Below are positions 20,777-31,340 of a stretch of DNA of 64,000 nt, in pieces. Origin of the DNA: Prorocentrum cordatum (taxonomy: Eukaryota; Sar; Dinophyceae; Prorocentrales; Prorocentraceae). Position 1 is the stretch's first letter; every line of letters starts with the position of its first letter. The DNA is taken from assembly GCA_963575745.1 (NCBI GenBank), contig CAUYUJ010014335.1:218501-282500 (forward strand), written 5' to 3'. The notes beneath the pieces were generated by a model, which saw only the letters and a program-made list of their open reading frames with translations, was not told where the DNA came from and made no database searches. Made by a program: the position numbers and the translations under genes.

Positions 20777-21110
20777 AAGTCGGGCGTGTCCCTCTACAGG
20801 AGGAATCTTCCCAAACAGTGGAAACATAGCCCGGGGACGATGCTGTTTGATTTGTTGGGCTGCTTTGGGGTTATTGTTGGGCTGTTGCTCAATGTTTCGT
20901 CCCAAATCCCCCTGTACAGTCGGGGCGCTCAACAAGGAACCCTTTTCGTTGGTGAGGGGCTCCGTGTGTCCTCACTGTTTCGCAGCTTTCCTCAGGTTGT
21001 CCTCAGGTTCTCGATAGGGGAAGCGAAGCTTAATTTATGTAACAAGGGGGCCTCGTTCCTTATGAAGGGTTCCTTAGGTCAACGCCCCGACTGTAGGACA
21101 CGCCCGACCC
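20777..21110. mobile_element. Family C element, copy C2, split by D1
   Basis: Left end AAGTCGGGCGTGTCCCTCTA at 20777. The right part is interrupted after CCCCCTGTA at 20916 and resumes at 21096 with GGACACGCCCGACCC, the expected C right terminus. The interrupting 177 bp is element D1. Weak flanking repeats CTATCATT / CTATCCTT are visible outside C2. Confidence 0.8.
20917..21093. mobile_element. Family D Tc1/mariner-like MITE, copy D1, nested in C2
   Basis: 177 bp with ends CAGTCGGGGCG and CGCCCCGACTG, flanked by a TA duplication (20915-20916 and 21094-21095). CAGT termini and a TA duplication are typical of Tc1/mariner-type transposition. The interior has AAGGAACCCTTTTCGTTGG and the inverted GGGTTCCTTAGGTC. 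It carries no transposase. D2 is the same length. Confidence 0.9.
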
Positions 21111-21256
21111 AACGCTATCCTTCCCTCTCTGCGGGGGGGGGGAAGGTCGGCCGCTGCGCAAGCCGCTGCTGCCTCACCGTATGCACCGGTCGGCGAGCCG
21201 CGCACCAAACCAAAGGTCACTCTTGCCTGGGGCCCCGTTGGCGTGTAGCCGAGGGT

Positions 21257-21490
21257 CGAGGAGGAGGAGGAGGAGGAGGAGGAGGAGGAGGAGGAGGAAG
21301 ATGAGGAGGAGAGTAGTAGAGGATGAGGAGGAGACTAGGAGTAGAGGAGGAGGAGGAGGAGGAGGAGGAGGAGGTGCAGGTGGAGGAGGAGGAGGAGGAG
21401 GAGATGAGGAGAAGCAGCAGGAGGAGGAGGAGGAGGAGGAGAGGAGGAGGAGGAGGAGGAGGAGGAGGAGGCAGAGGAGGAGGAGGAGGA
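21257..21490. repeat. GGA-rich tract
   Basis: GGA repeats with a few GTA, GTG and CAG variants. The open frames across it are simple-sequence artefacts. Confidence 0.93.
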
Positions 21491-21514
21491 GCAAGAGAAA
21501 GGTAAACAAGCAGC

Positions 21515-21590
21515 AGACACTGCGTTGCCGTAGACTCGGGAGGCCCAGCGCCGATCCAGGAAGCCCGAGCGGACCTCCGAGGTGGCGTCG
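21515..21590. mobile_element. Family N, partial copy N4
   Basis: Contains GGCCCAGCGCCGATCCAGGA followed by AGCCCGAGCGGACC, which matches the right arm of N1. A left arm could not be found. Confidence 0.45.
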
Positions 21591-21719
21591 AGTTGCATTC
21601 GGCCCGTCCCGCCCCCGTGCCTGGGCTTTCGGGATGCCTCTGGGGGCCTCCCGGAGGCATCTCCGGAGCCCCTGGAAGGCCTCTCGGGAGCCTGTTGATG
21701 GGCCTCTGGGGGGCCTGCT

Positions 21720-21768
21720 GACTCTCTCTCTCTCTCTCTCTCGTTGTCTCTCTCTCTCTCTCTCTCTG
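21720..21768. repeat. CT dinucleotide microsatellite
   Basis: Two runs of CT separated by GTTG. Confidence 0.95.
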
Positions 21769-21874
21769 TGGGGGGCCGTCTTGCTCTTGGGGGGGGGGGG
21801 GGGGCCGTCTTTACTCCTGGGCCGCACGGGGACTGGCCGGCCGTGGCTCGGCTTGACCCCTGATCGCCGCTTGG

Positions 21875-21994
21875 CATCGCTCGGACGTGTGCATTTTTCT
21901 TCGGCTGGGGCCATCGAGAAGCGTCCTCGACCATGGGGCCAACAACACACGCACGAAACCGAAAAATGCACAGGGAAGTGACGTCCGAGCGATG
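21875..21994. mobile_element. Family F TIR element, copy F3
   Basis: 120 bp from CATCGCTCGGACGTGTGCAT to GTGACGTCCGAGCGATG. Imperfect flanking repeats (CCGTGGCTCGGCTTG / CCGAAGCTCTGGTTG) may be an eroded duplication. Confidence 0.88.
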
Positions 21995-23705
21995 GCGAGG
22001 CCGAAGCTCTGGTTGGCCTGCGCTTTTCGACGGTCCCGTCCTGCATCTGCACCCGGCTCTCGACGGTCTGGTTGTCGTGGAGTGCGTGCAGCGGGAGCTC
22101 GCGTCAAACAACAGGTCGGGTCTCTTCACTCCTGACGGCCCCGGCAGGCCGACCCGAGTCCCCCGAGCCCGAGTCTTACGTCTTTCGCTGGCGCCGCTCG
22201 CCTAATTAATGATGCTCTCCTACTCTCGTTGTCCCTTTCACATGCCTTCTTAAGTCGTGCTTTGTCTCGGTCGGTGCTGTCGTTTACTCCATGTCTTCTA
22301 GCCCAGGCTGCCCAGTGCGGTACCCAGGGAAGGAGGAAGGATGCAGAACAATCAGCTATTCAGGTTTTGATAAGGTTCGTGCGGGGAGGGGCGATGCAGA
22401 AGCAGCCACATGAGCGACCTAAGGAAAACGCGTCCGTCTTTATCGACACTGGCGCGTAAGCTGCCCGCGTACGGTCGCTCGTAAGCGCTCTTCGTTTCCA
22501 TTGCAGCGTGCCGCGCTGGCGGCCCGCGTAGGCCACCGCGTAAGGTCGGCATGCCATCTCGCGTCAGATTCATGTCTTGTTGTAGTTTGCATGGATAGCG
22601 AGGGCAACATCAGCAGATTGGCACGTGGATGACGCAGCGCATCACCTTGGGAAGGGCGAAGATAGCAGTTCCGTTGTCCGCACATGGCTGGCCGTAGAGC
22701 GTGCTGCGCGCAAGAAGCGCCAAGGGCTCCCGCTGCGGAGACTTCCATACTGCGTTGGGCCGTGAGGGGGCGACCCGTCTGGCCACCCCCAAATCGAGTG
22801 GCGCGGAGGCTGCGGCGGAAAAAGTCCAAGGCCCAGTCGGTGCGCTCGCGTTGGCATACGTGGGTATGAAGGCAAGCGTTGTGAGCAAGCGAAGGTAGGT
22901 GTTCGAGCCACGGTTCGGATCACGCAGGGAGGCTTGTTATATCCCATCGTGCACATGTTCGATGGCTGCATCTGTTCGGCCCTTTTTCACACTATCTGTT
23001 CACACAGTCCCATTGTTCAGCCTGGAGAGCCGGAGTTCCTGTCAGCCCCCCACGCAGATCAACGAGCACGCAGCATTACGAACCAGCGATTGTTCATGGG
23101 ATGGCATCGAGAGGCTTTTCGGGCAGTTTCTGCTGCCCTCCTTGGGGCTTTCTTGGGAGACCTCGGTCTTGTCCTGGGTCTTGCGGAAGTGTCGGGCCCG
23201 TATTTGAGGGGGTTTGCGCCGCTTGGGAGGTATATCCGATCCTTGCTCGGCATGTGTCGAAGATTGTGACTTCAGGGCTTAATCCCGGGTGTGTATCTGG
23301 TCGTTCATATGAATTTGCCCGGGATCGGAGGCATTCTCACAATCCGCGTTCATTGGCTGAATGTGTAGCTCCCTTTTGTCAAGGTAGGGAAAACCACCCG
23401 GACCAGGCAATTGGAGTTTACTAAACGGCCTTGGGCGTTTACTAAACAGCCCTGCCTTGTTTGATTCCTTCTTTGGGTGCGTTTACTAAACGGCTTCGCG
23501 TGTCGGGGTGGTTATTATCGGGGTGGATTTCCTGGTAGTTCTCACAGCGTGCACACGTGCATGCGTGTTTGCTTGTGATGCTCACGAGAAGCGTGCCGCG
23601 TGGCGAGGAGGTCGGCGCGAGGCCGCGCGCACCGAGACACACAGACACGCATGAACTCAACACAACAGCAGTTCTAATCTTAAGACTGTTCGTTCTTATT
23701 TCGGA
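21995..23705. other. No gene recognised; short GTTTACTAAACGGC repeat
   Basis: The stretch ends with a 2.5-copy tandem repeat GTTTACTAAACGGCCTTGGG at about 23416-23494. Several modest open frames occur between 22.4 and 23.4 kb without recognisable domains. Confidence 0.45.
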
Positions 23706-23867
23706 GGTGGATAGACCTCCTACCCTGACACGTCGATTAGCGAATTGGCCGTTTTCGGTTCGCGAGAGGGCGTCGCGGCCGTCGTTGTTGCGGGTTCAGG
23801 TCCGTCGGTTTCGGTCTTAGGCCGTTTTCACTAAAGGGTGGTTTTCTAAAGGGAGGTTCTGTCCACC
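23706..23867. mobile_element. Family H TIR element, copy H1
   Basis: The left end GGTGGATAGACCTCC is matched by the inverse right end GGTGGACAGAACCTCC. The interior GACACGTCGATTAGCGAATT and GGCCGTTTTCACTAAAGG is shared with H2 and H3. It directly abuts G3. Confidence 0.8.
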
Positions 23868-23870
23868 GCC

Positions 23871-23992
23871 GATTATTGGCGGTGTGCCTCCACCGATGGT
23901 TTCCAAGGTGCTCGAAAGATTACCACCAACACCGAAATCTGAGATCATCTTCCCCCTTGTGTTGGTGTCGGTGCCCAATTCCAGGCCTCCAA
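23871..23992. mobile_element. Family G element, left-truncated copy G3
   Basis: Begins inside the family with TTGGCGGTGTGCCTCCACCG and ends GTGCCCAATTCCAGGCCTCC, matching the right part of G1 and G2. The left ~25 bp terminus is missing and H1 lies immediately before it, so the two may have been joined by insertion or deletion. Confidence 0.7.
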
Positions 23993-24752
23993 TGCCAGTC
24001 AACATGAATATCCCAAACCCTTGATACCCGCCCTCGTCGTCTTCGATGCTACTCCTGTCAGGGGATCTGTCTCCCTCACCTGCAACGTGCAGTTGGTGCA
24101 ACCCGCAAAGCAGGGGACGGAAGGGAGGAGGGAAGAGACAATGGGGAGAGACGAGGATGGAGCACGAGAGAGATGGGGAGGAGGGGCTTTAGAAGCAGGA
24201 CTAGAAGCGGCAAAACCAGGCAGTCGGGCGGGTCGGGCGGGCGGACCCTGACGGGCAGGTCGGACGGACGGGCACAGACGGCCGGGGGGAGTGGGCGCGT
24301 CGCTGAAGTATCAATTCAACATGAAGCCACAAGGCAGGTTCGAGCGATAGCGAGATTCCCGAGTGAATCGTGAGGGACACCAGAGCGGGAGCGTAATTCC
24401 TAAGCGTTTTGGGGCACAGCGCCGCCAGAAGTTGGAGGGCGTACCACGCGACAGCGCGATTCCTGGATCGAGCACAAGGAAGTCCCACGCGAGAGCGCGA
24501 TTTTGAAATACATTGTGGGGAAGTACCAGGCTGACACCGTTGTTGTGTTGGTTCGGGGCCCAACCACGCATTGTCGGGCGCAATGTTGGCTTTTTTTATT
24601 TTTGTTTTGAATAAACCAGATGCGATTCCAGGGGGGGCACTTCAATTGAAAAACACGATTGGTGAGCATCGAAGGCGGGATTATCATTACTTATGCTTTA
24701 GAGATGAGAAGTCAACAGCAACAGCAATAACAGCATCGACAACAACACCAAG

Positions 24753-24786
<34 letters not shown>

Positions 24787-25200
24787 CCATACACACACAA
24801 ACTTGGTTAGCATCCCCACACATTCTTGGTTAGCACGGCGACCACGCGCGCGGCGTCGCGGTGTAGGTCAAGTTATATGCGGGTGGGCGCGGGCGCGGCC
24901 AGCGTTTTTGGCAGGGAGAAGCTAATTTCACTCACCCATAGGGGATCGACTGCAACACTTGCGAGGGACACACACACACACTTTTTGGCAGTAGCAGCAC
25001 TTCGCGCAGCGACGAGGCGGAGAAAGCGCACTTACACACACTCGCACGCACACGCATGGGAACACTTCGAACCCAGAACACTGGGCGCTCTGCCGAAACG
25101 CGTGGACGTCTCCTGGAAAAGCGAGTTCTGGCACCAGAACAACGACACTCGCTCACCTGAACTGGGCCCGGGCCCGTCACCAGAAGACCTAGGGCCCGTC
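23993..25200. other. No gene recognised; CAG/CAA-rich tract
   Basis: A CAG/CAA/CCA-rich tract lies at about 24715-24795. A segment around 24970-25015 (CACACACTTTTTGGCAGTAG, GCAGCGACGAGGCGGAG) resembles 26700-26745 and may be another dispersed repeat. No domain was recognised. Confidence 0.45.
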
Positions 25201-25375
25201 GGGCCCAACAACAAATGTTGTCCCAAACTAACAGCGGCCGCTGTTGGGCAGGCGGCCCTCTGTCTCAAATGGACACGGACCACGGCGGCGTGGACAGCGA
25301 GCCCTGTTCAAAATGAACAGAAGCTGCTGTTGGGCATTGTACCCATTCTTTCCGTACCAATGTCGGGCGTCCAAA
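25201..25375. mobile_element. Family E TIR element, left-truncated copy E2
   Basis: Begins CCCAACAACAAATGTTGTCC, matches E1 through AACAGCGGCCGCTGTTGGGC and ends TTTCCGTACCAATGTCGGGC with GTCCAAA. The outer left TIR segment is absent or diverged. Confidence 0.8.
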
Positions 25376-27716
25376 GGTTCAAACGAGATTCCATGATGAC
25401 TCGGGCTGTGCCACCCACGCTGCGGCACGTGGCAGCCGTCGGGCCGTGCCGGGCTCCTCTGCCCGGTCTCCTCGGCACGTTCGGCGGGCGACGGCACGGC
25501 CTCGATTTCCGGAACGTCCCCGGAGCGCTCCAGAACGTGTTGGAACAGCCAAGGCACCCGATACGTCTTCCAGGTTCGCTAGCTCTCAGAGATTCCCGGC
25601 TATCTTCATCCGAGTTTGTTATCATGTTGCCTTCGTCTGAACCTCAGCTCAGAGTGTCTTTGCTGCTGCGCCCCCCCCGAAAGCTCTCGGCTGGCAATAC
25701 TCGTCCTCCCCCTCGTCCCTCCCCTCCTCGCCCACCTCCTCGCTCTTCCTCCCCGCCCCCCCTACTACTACTCGCCCCAGGAATTTCGAGGGATTCCTTG
25801 GGGATTTCTTGGGATTTCGAGGACTCCTCGGATTCTGCGGGGTTCATGAAGATTCGCAGGATCTCTATCTATGGTCTCCAGGGATTCCGATGTATTCTCA
25901 GGATTCCCCTCGGATTTCTGAGGGATTCCTAGGATCCCCAGGTGATTTGAGGATGCCCAGAAATCTTAAGACGGCGGAGGCCTCAGCAGTGGCCGCCGCG
26001 GGAGGGGATTCTTCTTTCCCCATGACCGTTTTCGGCCCTTATCCGCCAACGCGCCTGCGCCAAAAGAGTATAAACAAGGGGTCGATCAAAGACCCCCCCT
26101 GCGCGACCCTGGCCTCGCGAGGACGGACAGGGACGACCGAGCGCCTCTCCGGTAGGTATCTCTGCGCTCCCAGACCCCAATCTATTTCAGCCGCCTTCTT
26201 GCTTCAAGAGTCGAGTGGCTTTCCCTTCTTACCTCCTCGGGGGGCGGACGGAAGCCCGATCTACTTCCAACGCCTTCCTACTTCATGTTTCTACCCACTT
26301 CTTCCGACCGACAGGTAAAACAAGGGCTCATGACAAGTCCCGGTGACGGCATCCAGATTTCTGGGGAGCCACGCTGTAAATAAAGAACAAACGGCGCCCG
26401 ATGTTTGGGCAGGGGCCATCACCTCGATCCCAGCTGCGCGTCCCGTCGTGCACGTCCTCTTGCTCCACTGGGGCTGCTCGGAGGCTTCAGGTCTCCGCCT
26501 TCCTGCCCCACAAGCTCGCGGGAGCCGTGGTGTAGGCTTATTAGGGCGCCCTCAGCCGCCCTTCCGAGGTTGCTTGCTCGCGCGCATTGGTCGGATTGCG
26601 TCCCCCTTCACCCAACCGCACACACCCAAAACCTTTAGCGTATGAGGCCACCTGCCTTCATGCACACCCCGCCCGCCCGCCGACCCACCCTCCCACCCAT
26701 CCACACACTTTTTGGCGGTAGCGGCCTCGCACGGCGACGAGGCTGAGTAATGGCCAAAGCAGCGGAGTGGGCGCACGCGACCGGGCCCTCCAGCCCACCC
26801 ATCCACACGCGCCCACTCACACCCACACCCACCCACATCTTCCCCCTGCCTCTCCCCTCCCCTTTACATCAGCGCCCTCCCCGCCTCTCCCCATCCCCTC
26901 CCTCCCTGTCTCATTCCTCCCTTCCTCGTCCGCTTCACCGTCTTCCCTCTGGATGTGGTTCTCTCGTTCGCTCGCGTCTCTCTTTCTAGCTCCCTCCCCC
27001 TGCACGCCTCTTTGCCTGTTTCTCTCTCCTTCGCCCCCCCCCCCCTCCCCCTCTCTGCCTTGCCCTCCTTCCCCTCCCCCTTCCCTTCCCGCCCCACCCT
27101 TTGCCCTCAGCCTCCGATACCCCTCGCCTTTGTTTCCGCTCTCGCTCGCTCGATCCCCCTTTCTTTTGTGTCGACCTGTTGGGCACTCCCGCAGCCTCGG
27201 CTCCAGCGAGCTCCTTGGGGGCGCGAATGGAGCTATGGGTCGTTGGCACAGAACAAATGGCAGGTAGTTTCTGAGGAAGAAATTCAGGTATGGTGCGTTC
27301 CACGATTTCCAGGTGTTCCTACTGTTCCGCGCGGGCTCCAAGTACGACGGCAAGTAGAGACTCTTGATCTCTTGGAGCGTACCCTGAGCCAACCGCATGA
27401 TGACATCTCATTCGGGAAGGGGCGAATGCGGATCATCGCTGGGTGGAGGGAGCAGCGGGGCGGAGTGGGGAATTGGTTGGAAGGGTGGTGGAAGGGCTTC
27501 ATTTCTCAGAGCGGTGGAAAGGCAGAGGGTGGTGAGAAGGGCTACATCTCTTAGGGCGGAGTGGGGCGGGGGTTGGGTCAAGGGCCAAGCTGCCCCGAAG
27601 TACGGCCGCAAGCCGTCTCGCCTCACTCCCACTCGGCCCTCCACGACACAAGTAGCACCCGAGTCTCAGCACAGCCAAGGGTCGCCGCTGAATGCGCAGC
27701 CACTGGAAGCGAACGT
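25376..27716. other. No gene recognised; GGATTTC-type degenerate repeat
   Basis: At about 25780-25950 a degenerate GGATTTCxxGGGATTCCT repeat occurs. CT-rich DNA spans about 26830-27170. Open frames are long but of low complexity or featureless. Confidence 0.45.
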
Positions 27717-27873
27717 CAGGAGGGGAAAATACAGACAGACACAATGAATCGGGGATCCCGGGAAGGTATGGGCAAATATGGGAAGTGGCGGGGAAGACGA
27801 AAACCAGCAAATAAATGAAAACATGGGAATCCTGGGATTTGTGCCTATTTATTTGCGTATCCCTGGGCCCCTT
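27717..27873. mobile_element. Family J element, copy J3
   Basis: Contains ACAGACAGACACAATGAATC, then ATATGGGAAGTGGCGGGGAA, GGGAATCCTGGGATTTGTGC and a terminal CCCTGGGCCCC. The block order is as in J1. Confidence 0.78.
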
Positions 27874-27889
27874 TCGAAAGCAGAACAGG

Positions 27890-28100
27890 CGCGCGACGCT
27901 CGCGAGGTGCGCCTCGCGTGCCAGGTGCGTGCGCATGGCGCCCGGGGTGTCCAGGCGCGCCAGGCTCCTGGCGCGCCAGGTGCGCCACGTGCTCCACGTG
28001 CGCCAAGTGCGCCACGCACTTTGCCCGCGCCAGGTGCGCTGCGTGCGCGCGGCGCACGCAGCGTGTGCCAGTTGCGCCAGCGCGCGTGGCCGCACACATC
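27890..28100. repeat. GCGCCAGGTGC minisatellite
   Basis: Degenerate ~11-12 bp units such as GCGCCAGGTGC and GCGCCACGTGC. Its right end (GTGCCAGTTGCGCCAGCG continuing to CGTGGCCGCACACATC) is similar to 54618-54655, so a dispersed repeat is involved. Confidence 0.7.
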
Positions 28101-28245
28101 GGCAAACACGTCGGCGCCCACGGTCCTGCCATGACCACTGCGAAGTGTCGGTGGCGCTGAGCGTGGACCGCACGGTGCGTAGTTTGCGCACCCGCAGTCG
28201 CATTGCATCTGTTGTTGGTGGTGGGCCAGCACGCACCAGACCATA

Positions 28246-28409
28246 CAGTGCCGTCTTTAATACATGCTCCGCGTGCGGATCATGTATTCAACATGCAGGG
28301 ATTCAGTATTAAAAAACAACGAGGAGTTCATGCAAACATTTATTCGTAAATTAATCATGTATGACAAATCCTATATTTTAGAAAATCCGATGTATCAAAC
28401 ACTGCCCTG
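28246..28409. mobile_element. Family I Tc1/mariner-like MITE, copy I2
   Basis: 164 bp AT-rich element with ends CAGTGCCGTCTTTAATACAT and an inverse right end CAGGGCAGTGTTTGATACAT. The flanking TA duplication is at 28244-28245 and 28410-28411. The interior matches I1. No coding capacity. Confidence 0.85.
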
Positions 28410-28453
28410 TACGCGGGCACCCCCACCGACACGCACCAGACCCTGTCAAGACC

Positions 28454-28531
28454 AGAAGCGTCCTCGACCATCGGGCCAACAAAACACGCACGAAACCGAC
28501 AAATGCACAGGGAAGGGACGTCCGAGCGATG
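28454..28531. mobile_element. Family F element, left-truncated copy F4
   Basis: Starts inside the family at AGAAGCGTCCTCGACCATCG and continues to the complete right end ACGTCCGAGCGATG. The left TIR is missing. Confidence 0.85.
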
Positions 28532-29242
28532 GCGAGGTGGGGTGGATTGCGGTTGGGTCGTGTGGTGGATCGTGTGGTGGGTTGTGTGGTGTGTCGTGTG
28601 GTGGGTCGTGGGTACGTCGCGGGGTGGATTGCGGTTGGGTCGAGGACAACAAATAGCACCAAGCAGAATCTGCGCCGCGGAATTTCATTTCAGCCACGTA
28701 CCCAGGGACAGTGAACAAAAACGCTCGGCCCCCTCACCTGAGTTTGCCGTAAAGTGCACTTAGCATTATTTGTCATTAGGAATTGGCGGCCTGCACCACC
28801 AGGCACTATGCTTGCCCCCCTGCCGCCCCTGCCCTCAAGCAACGACGGAAAGTGATCACGGGACCGCCGCGGATGGTCAATTTTGCCGAACAGTTTATAT
28901 GTTTTTGTGAAGGTGTTGCGGCTGGTGCCTCCGACCTTGAGGGGGGAGCCTGAGGCGTATGGGAGGCAATGAGTCGAAGGGGGAAATCTTCTCCCAGGGA
29001 GGAGTTCTCCTCCACGTGGGGGGCGATCACAACCCCTGGGACCCCCTCCCCTGCCCCGCCCCCACTGGGACGAAGCAAGCATCAAAAGTTAATGTCTTGA
29101 ACTCTCGGCGCTCCAGCGCCCCCGCCGAGCTTTTGTAGGGCCGTCGTCCCGGACGACCGACCGGCACCTCGCACCGCCTGGCCCCCTCGGGGCCTCCCCC
29201 TGGCGGGGAAGAGATTGAAGGGAAGGGGCTTTCTTCCTTCGG
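28532..29242. other. No gene recognised; GTGTGGTGGGTC tandem units
   Basis: About 28540-28640 carries short GTGTGGTGGGTC-like tandem units flanked by two copies of GGGTGGATTGCGGTTGGGTC. Otherwise featureless. Confidence 0.5.
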
Positions 29243-29405
29243 GGGTGGACAGAACCCCCAACAGTGACACGTCGATTAGTGAATGGTCCGTTTTTGGTTC
29301 TCGAGAGGGCGCCGCGGCCGTTATTTTCCAGGCTTGCGCCCGCCAGGTTTGGGCCTCAGGTCGTTTTCACTAAACCACGTTTTACTAAAGGGGGGTCTGT
29401 CCATC
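29243..29405. mobile_element. Family H TIR element, copy H2
   Basis: Ends GGTGGACAGAACCCCC and, inverted, GGATGGACAGACCCCCC. Interior GACACGTCGATTAGTGAATG and GGTCGTTTTCACTAAA as in H1. Confidence 0.8.
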
Positions 29406-29775
29406 CCCGATTCCTTCGACTCGATGAAGACGTTGCTCAGTTTGGCTGGGGCGTCTGACGAGGAGGGCCCACGGACAGGGACGAGGAGGGAGCGGTGACG
29501 CCGACGACGAGGACGACCCGAACGGAAAAGCCTCTCACGCACGCCGACGGTCGGCAGAGTTTCCTGTGCCGGGGATGGCGGGTGAGGTGTCGGCATTGTT
29601 CCCTGTCGGCTGCCAGTCGGGTCGCGAGGGGGCGCTGATCGATGAGGAGGCAAGTCGGATCGAGGCATAAGATCGAGGTCGATTCGGGGAGGGTGCCCAA
29701 ACGTTCTGCGTGTCTGTTGGATGCTCTTGTGCATCCCGGGGGGAGGGGACCCTTGGATGCTCTGCTTGCTTTGGC

Positions 29776-29992
29776 CACTGTCGGGGGAGCGTAAGACCCG
29801 GGTTTGCCGGGACTCGGGTTCGCCATCGTTTTTTGACGACCGCGCCTCGGATTTTGACGAGGAGGAGTTTCGTGGGATGTCTGCAGCGGGAGGCCTCGTC
29901 AAAATGCAGGCTCGGCCTCGTCATTTTTGTTGACGACCTCGTCGGGGATTTCCGATTCCCCCGTACCCGGGTCTTACGTCTCCCCGACACTG
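29776..29992. mobile_element. Family B TIR element, copy B2 (CACTG ends)
   Basis: 217 bp. The left end CACTGTCGGGGGAGCGTAAG is matched by an inverse right end CAGTGTCGGGGAGACGTAAG, both continuing into ACCCGGGT. CACTG termini recall CACTA-type transposons, but the usual 3-bp duplication is not clear. The interior is nearly identical to B1. Confidence 0.88.
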
Positions 29993-30056
29993 GGGGGTCT
30001 CATGTTCTTTAGGAATGTTTTTCTGGCCTGGGTCCGACGGTAGCGATCGAAACGTG

Positions 30057-30215
30057 AAGTCCGGCCTGTCCCTATGCAGGAGGAATACCCAGAAATAGTT
30101 CAAACACAGTCTGGGGACGATGTTTTGACTGTTCTTGAGCACATGTTTGGAGCATTTGTGGGGTATGTTTTCATTTCTCGTCGGAAATCCGCGCGCAGGG
30201 GGACAGGCCCGACCT
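30057..30215. mobile_element. Family C TIR element, copy C3
   Basis: Ends AAGTCCGGCCTGTCCC and the inverse of GGGACAGGCCCGACCT. The interior matches C1 (GTCTGGGGACGATG, TTTCTCGTCGGAAATCC). The flanking duplication is not clear. Confidence 0.8.
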
Positions 30216-30348
30216 GACGACGACGGCAGGCTCGCGCCCCGTTGGCGCGCCGGGCGGAACGCCGCCCCTCGGGCCCGGAGTCGGCCGATCTCCTCGGGGG
30301 GTCTGCGACGTCGGAGGGCCGCGGCCGTGCCAAGGCGGAGAGCTCGGG

Positions 30349-30508
30349 GGTGGGAGGCCTCCTGCCCCGACACGTCGATGAAGGGATTGGCCGTTTCTGG
30401 TTCGCGAGGGGGCGTCGCGGCCGTCACTTTTGCGGGTCCAGGTCGGGCGGTTTCGGTCCCAGGCCGTTTTCACTGAGGGGAGGTTTGCGAAAGGGAGGTC
30501 CGTCCACC
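30349..30508. mobile_element. Family H TIR element, copy H3
   Basis: Right end AGGGAGGTCCGTCCACC. The left end is diverged (GGTGGGAGGCCTCC). Interior GACACGTCGATGAAGGGATT and AGGCCGTTTTCACTGAGG. Confidence 0.75.
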
Positions 30509-31140
30509 GCCGAGGAGCGGCGCACGCGGTGGCAGAAACTCCAGCGCTTCGAGCAGGAGATCGTCTGCAGGATCGATCTCTGCCCCATAATGGTTTTCTG
30601 CGTCGAAGCCACGAGACATGCGAGGAAGGTCCCCAAGATTTGGCAAACCTTCTTCTTGCACTTGTTGCGCGAATTCGACGGAGAAACAACTCTGGGGCAA
30701 GCCAACTCTGTAGTCGATCCCCTACTCGAGCGCTGGCGTCATCGCGACGTGGACCTGCCATGTTCCCAGACCTCTCACGCCGTCTCTGTTTCGCAAACGC
30801 AGACCCCTGGGGGCCTCGACAACTCCGTCGAAAGCCAGCTTATCGTCCCGATCCGATTTTTGCTATGGCTCCGATGCCTCAGCGAGGGCCCCAGGAGCCC
30901 GAACATGGCAGATGCCAACATAAAGAATGATAGCAAGCAGCGTTGTGATCACGCAGTGGCACCAACCACGAGCCTTCGCGCATCCGCACGGTTGCAGACA
31001 CGCAATCTGTCGAGGTTGCAAGACGCAGCAGGAGCAACGAATACTGCTAACTCAACCGAGGTGTAAAGAAAGGCCGTCCGGACGCTGTATCCGACGCTGT
31101 CTTGGCTGCCGAGCAGCGCTGTGCGCTTTTATTCACGAGG
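30509..31140. other. Unidentified open stretch
   Basis: The plus frame that starts inside H3 stays open to about 31066 and reads RTRWQKLQRFEQEIVCRIDL and later LLREFDGETTLGQANSVVDP, with lower GC than its neighbours. No family is recognised. It may be the remnant of a gene or retroelement. Confidence 0.3.
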
Positions 31141-31156
31141 GTCTGGGCTCGCGGGG

Positions 31157-31336
31157 GGGGGGGAGGGGGGGGGCGCCCCTGGCGGGGTGGAGGGGAGGGG
31201 CAGGGGGAGGGGGGAGAGGAGGGGGAGGACGGGGAGGAGGGGGAGGAGGGGGAGGAGGAGGAGGAGGAGGGGAGGAGGAGGAGGGAGGAGGAGGAGGAGG
31301 AGGGAGGAGGAAGGGGGAGGGGAGGGGGGGGGGGGG
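31157..31336. repeat. GGA/GGGGA tract
   Basis: Purine-rich simple sequence directly before the tandem segmental duplication. Confidence 0.92.
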
Positions 31337-31340
31337 AAGA

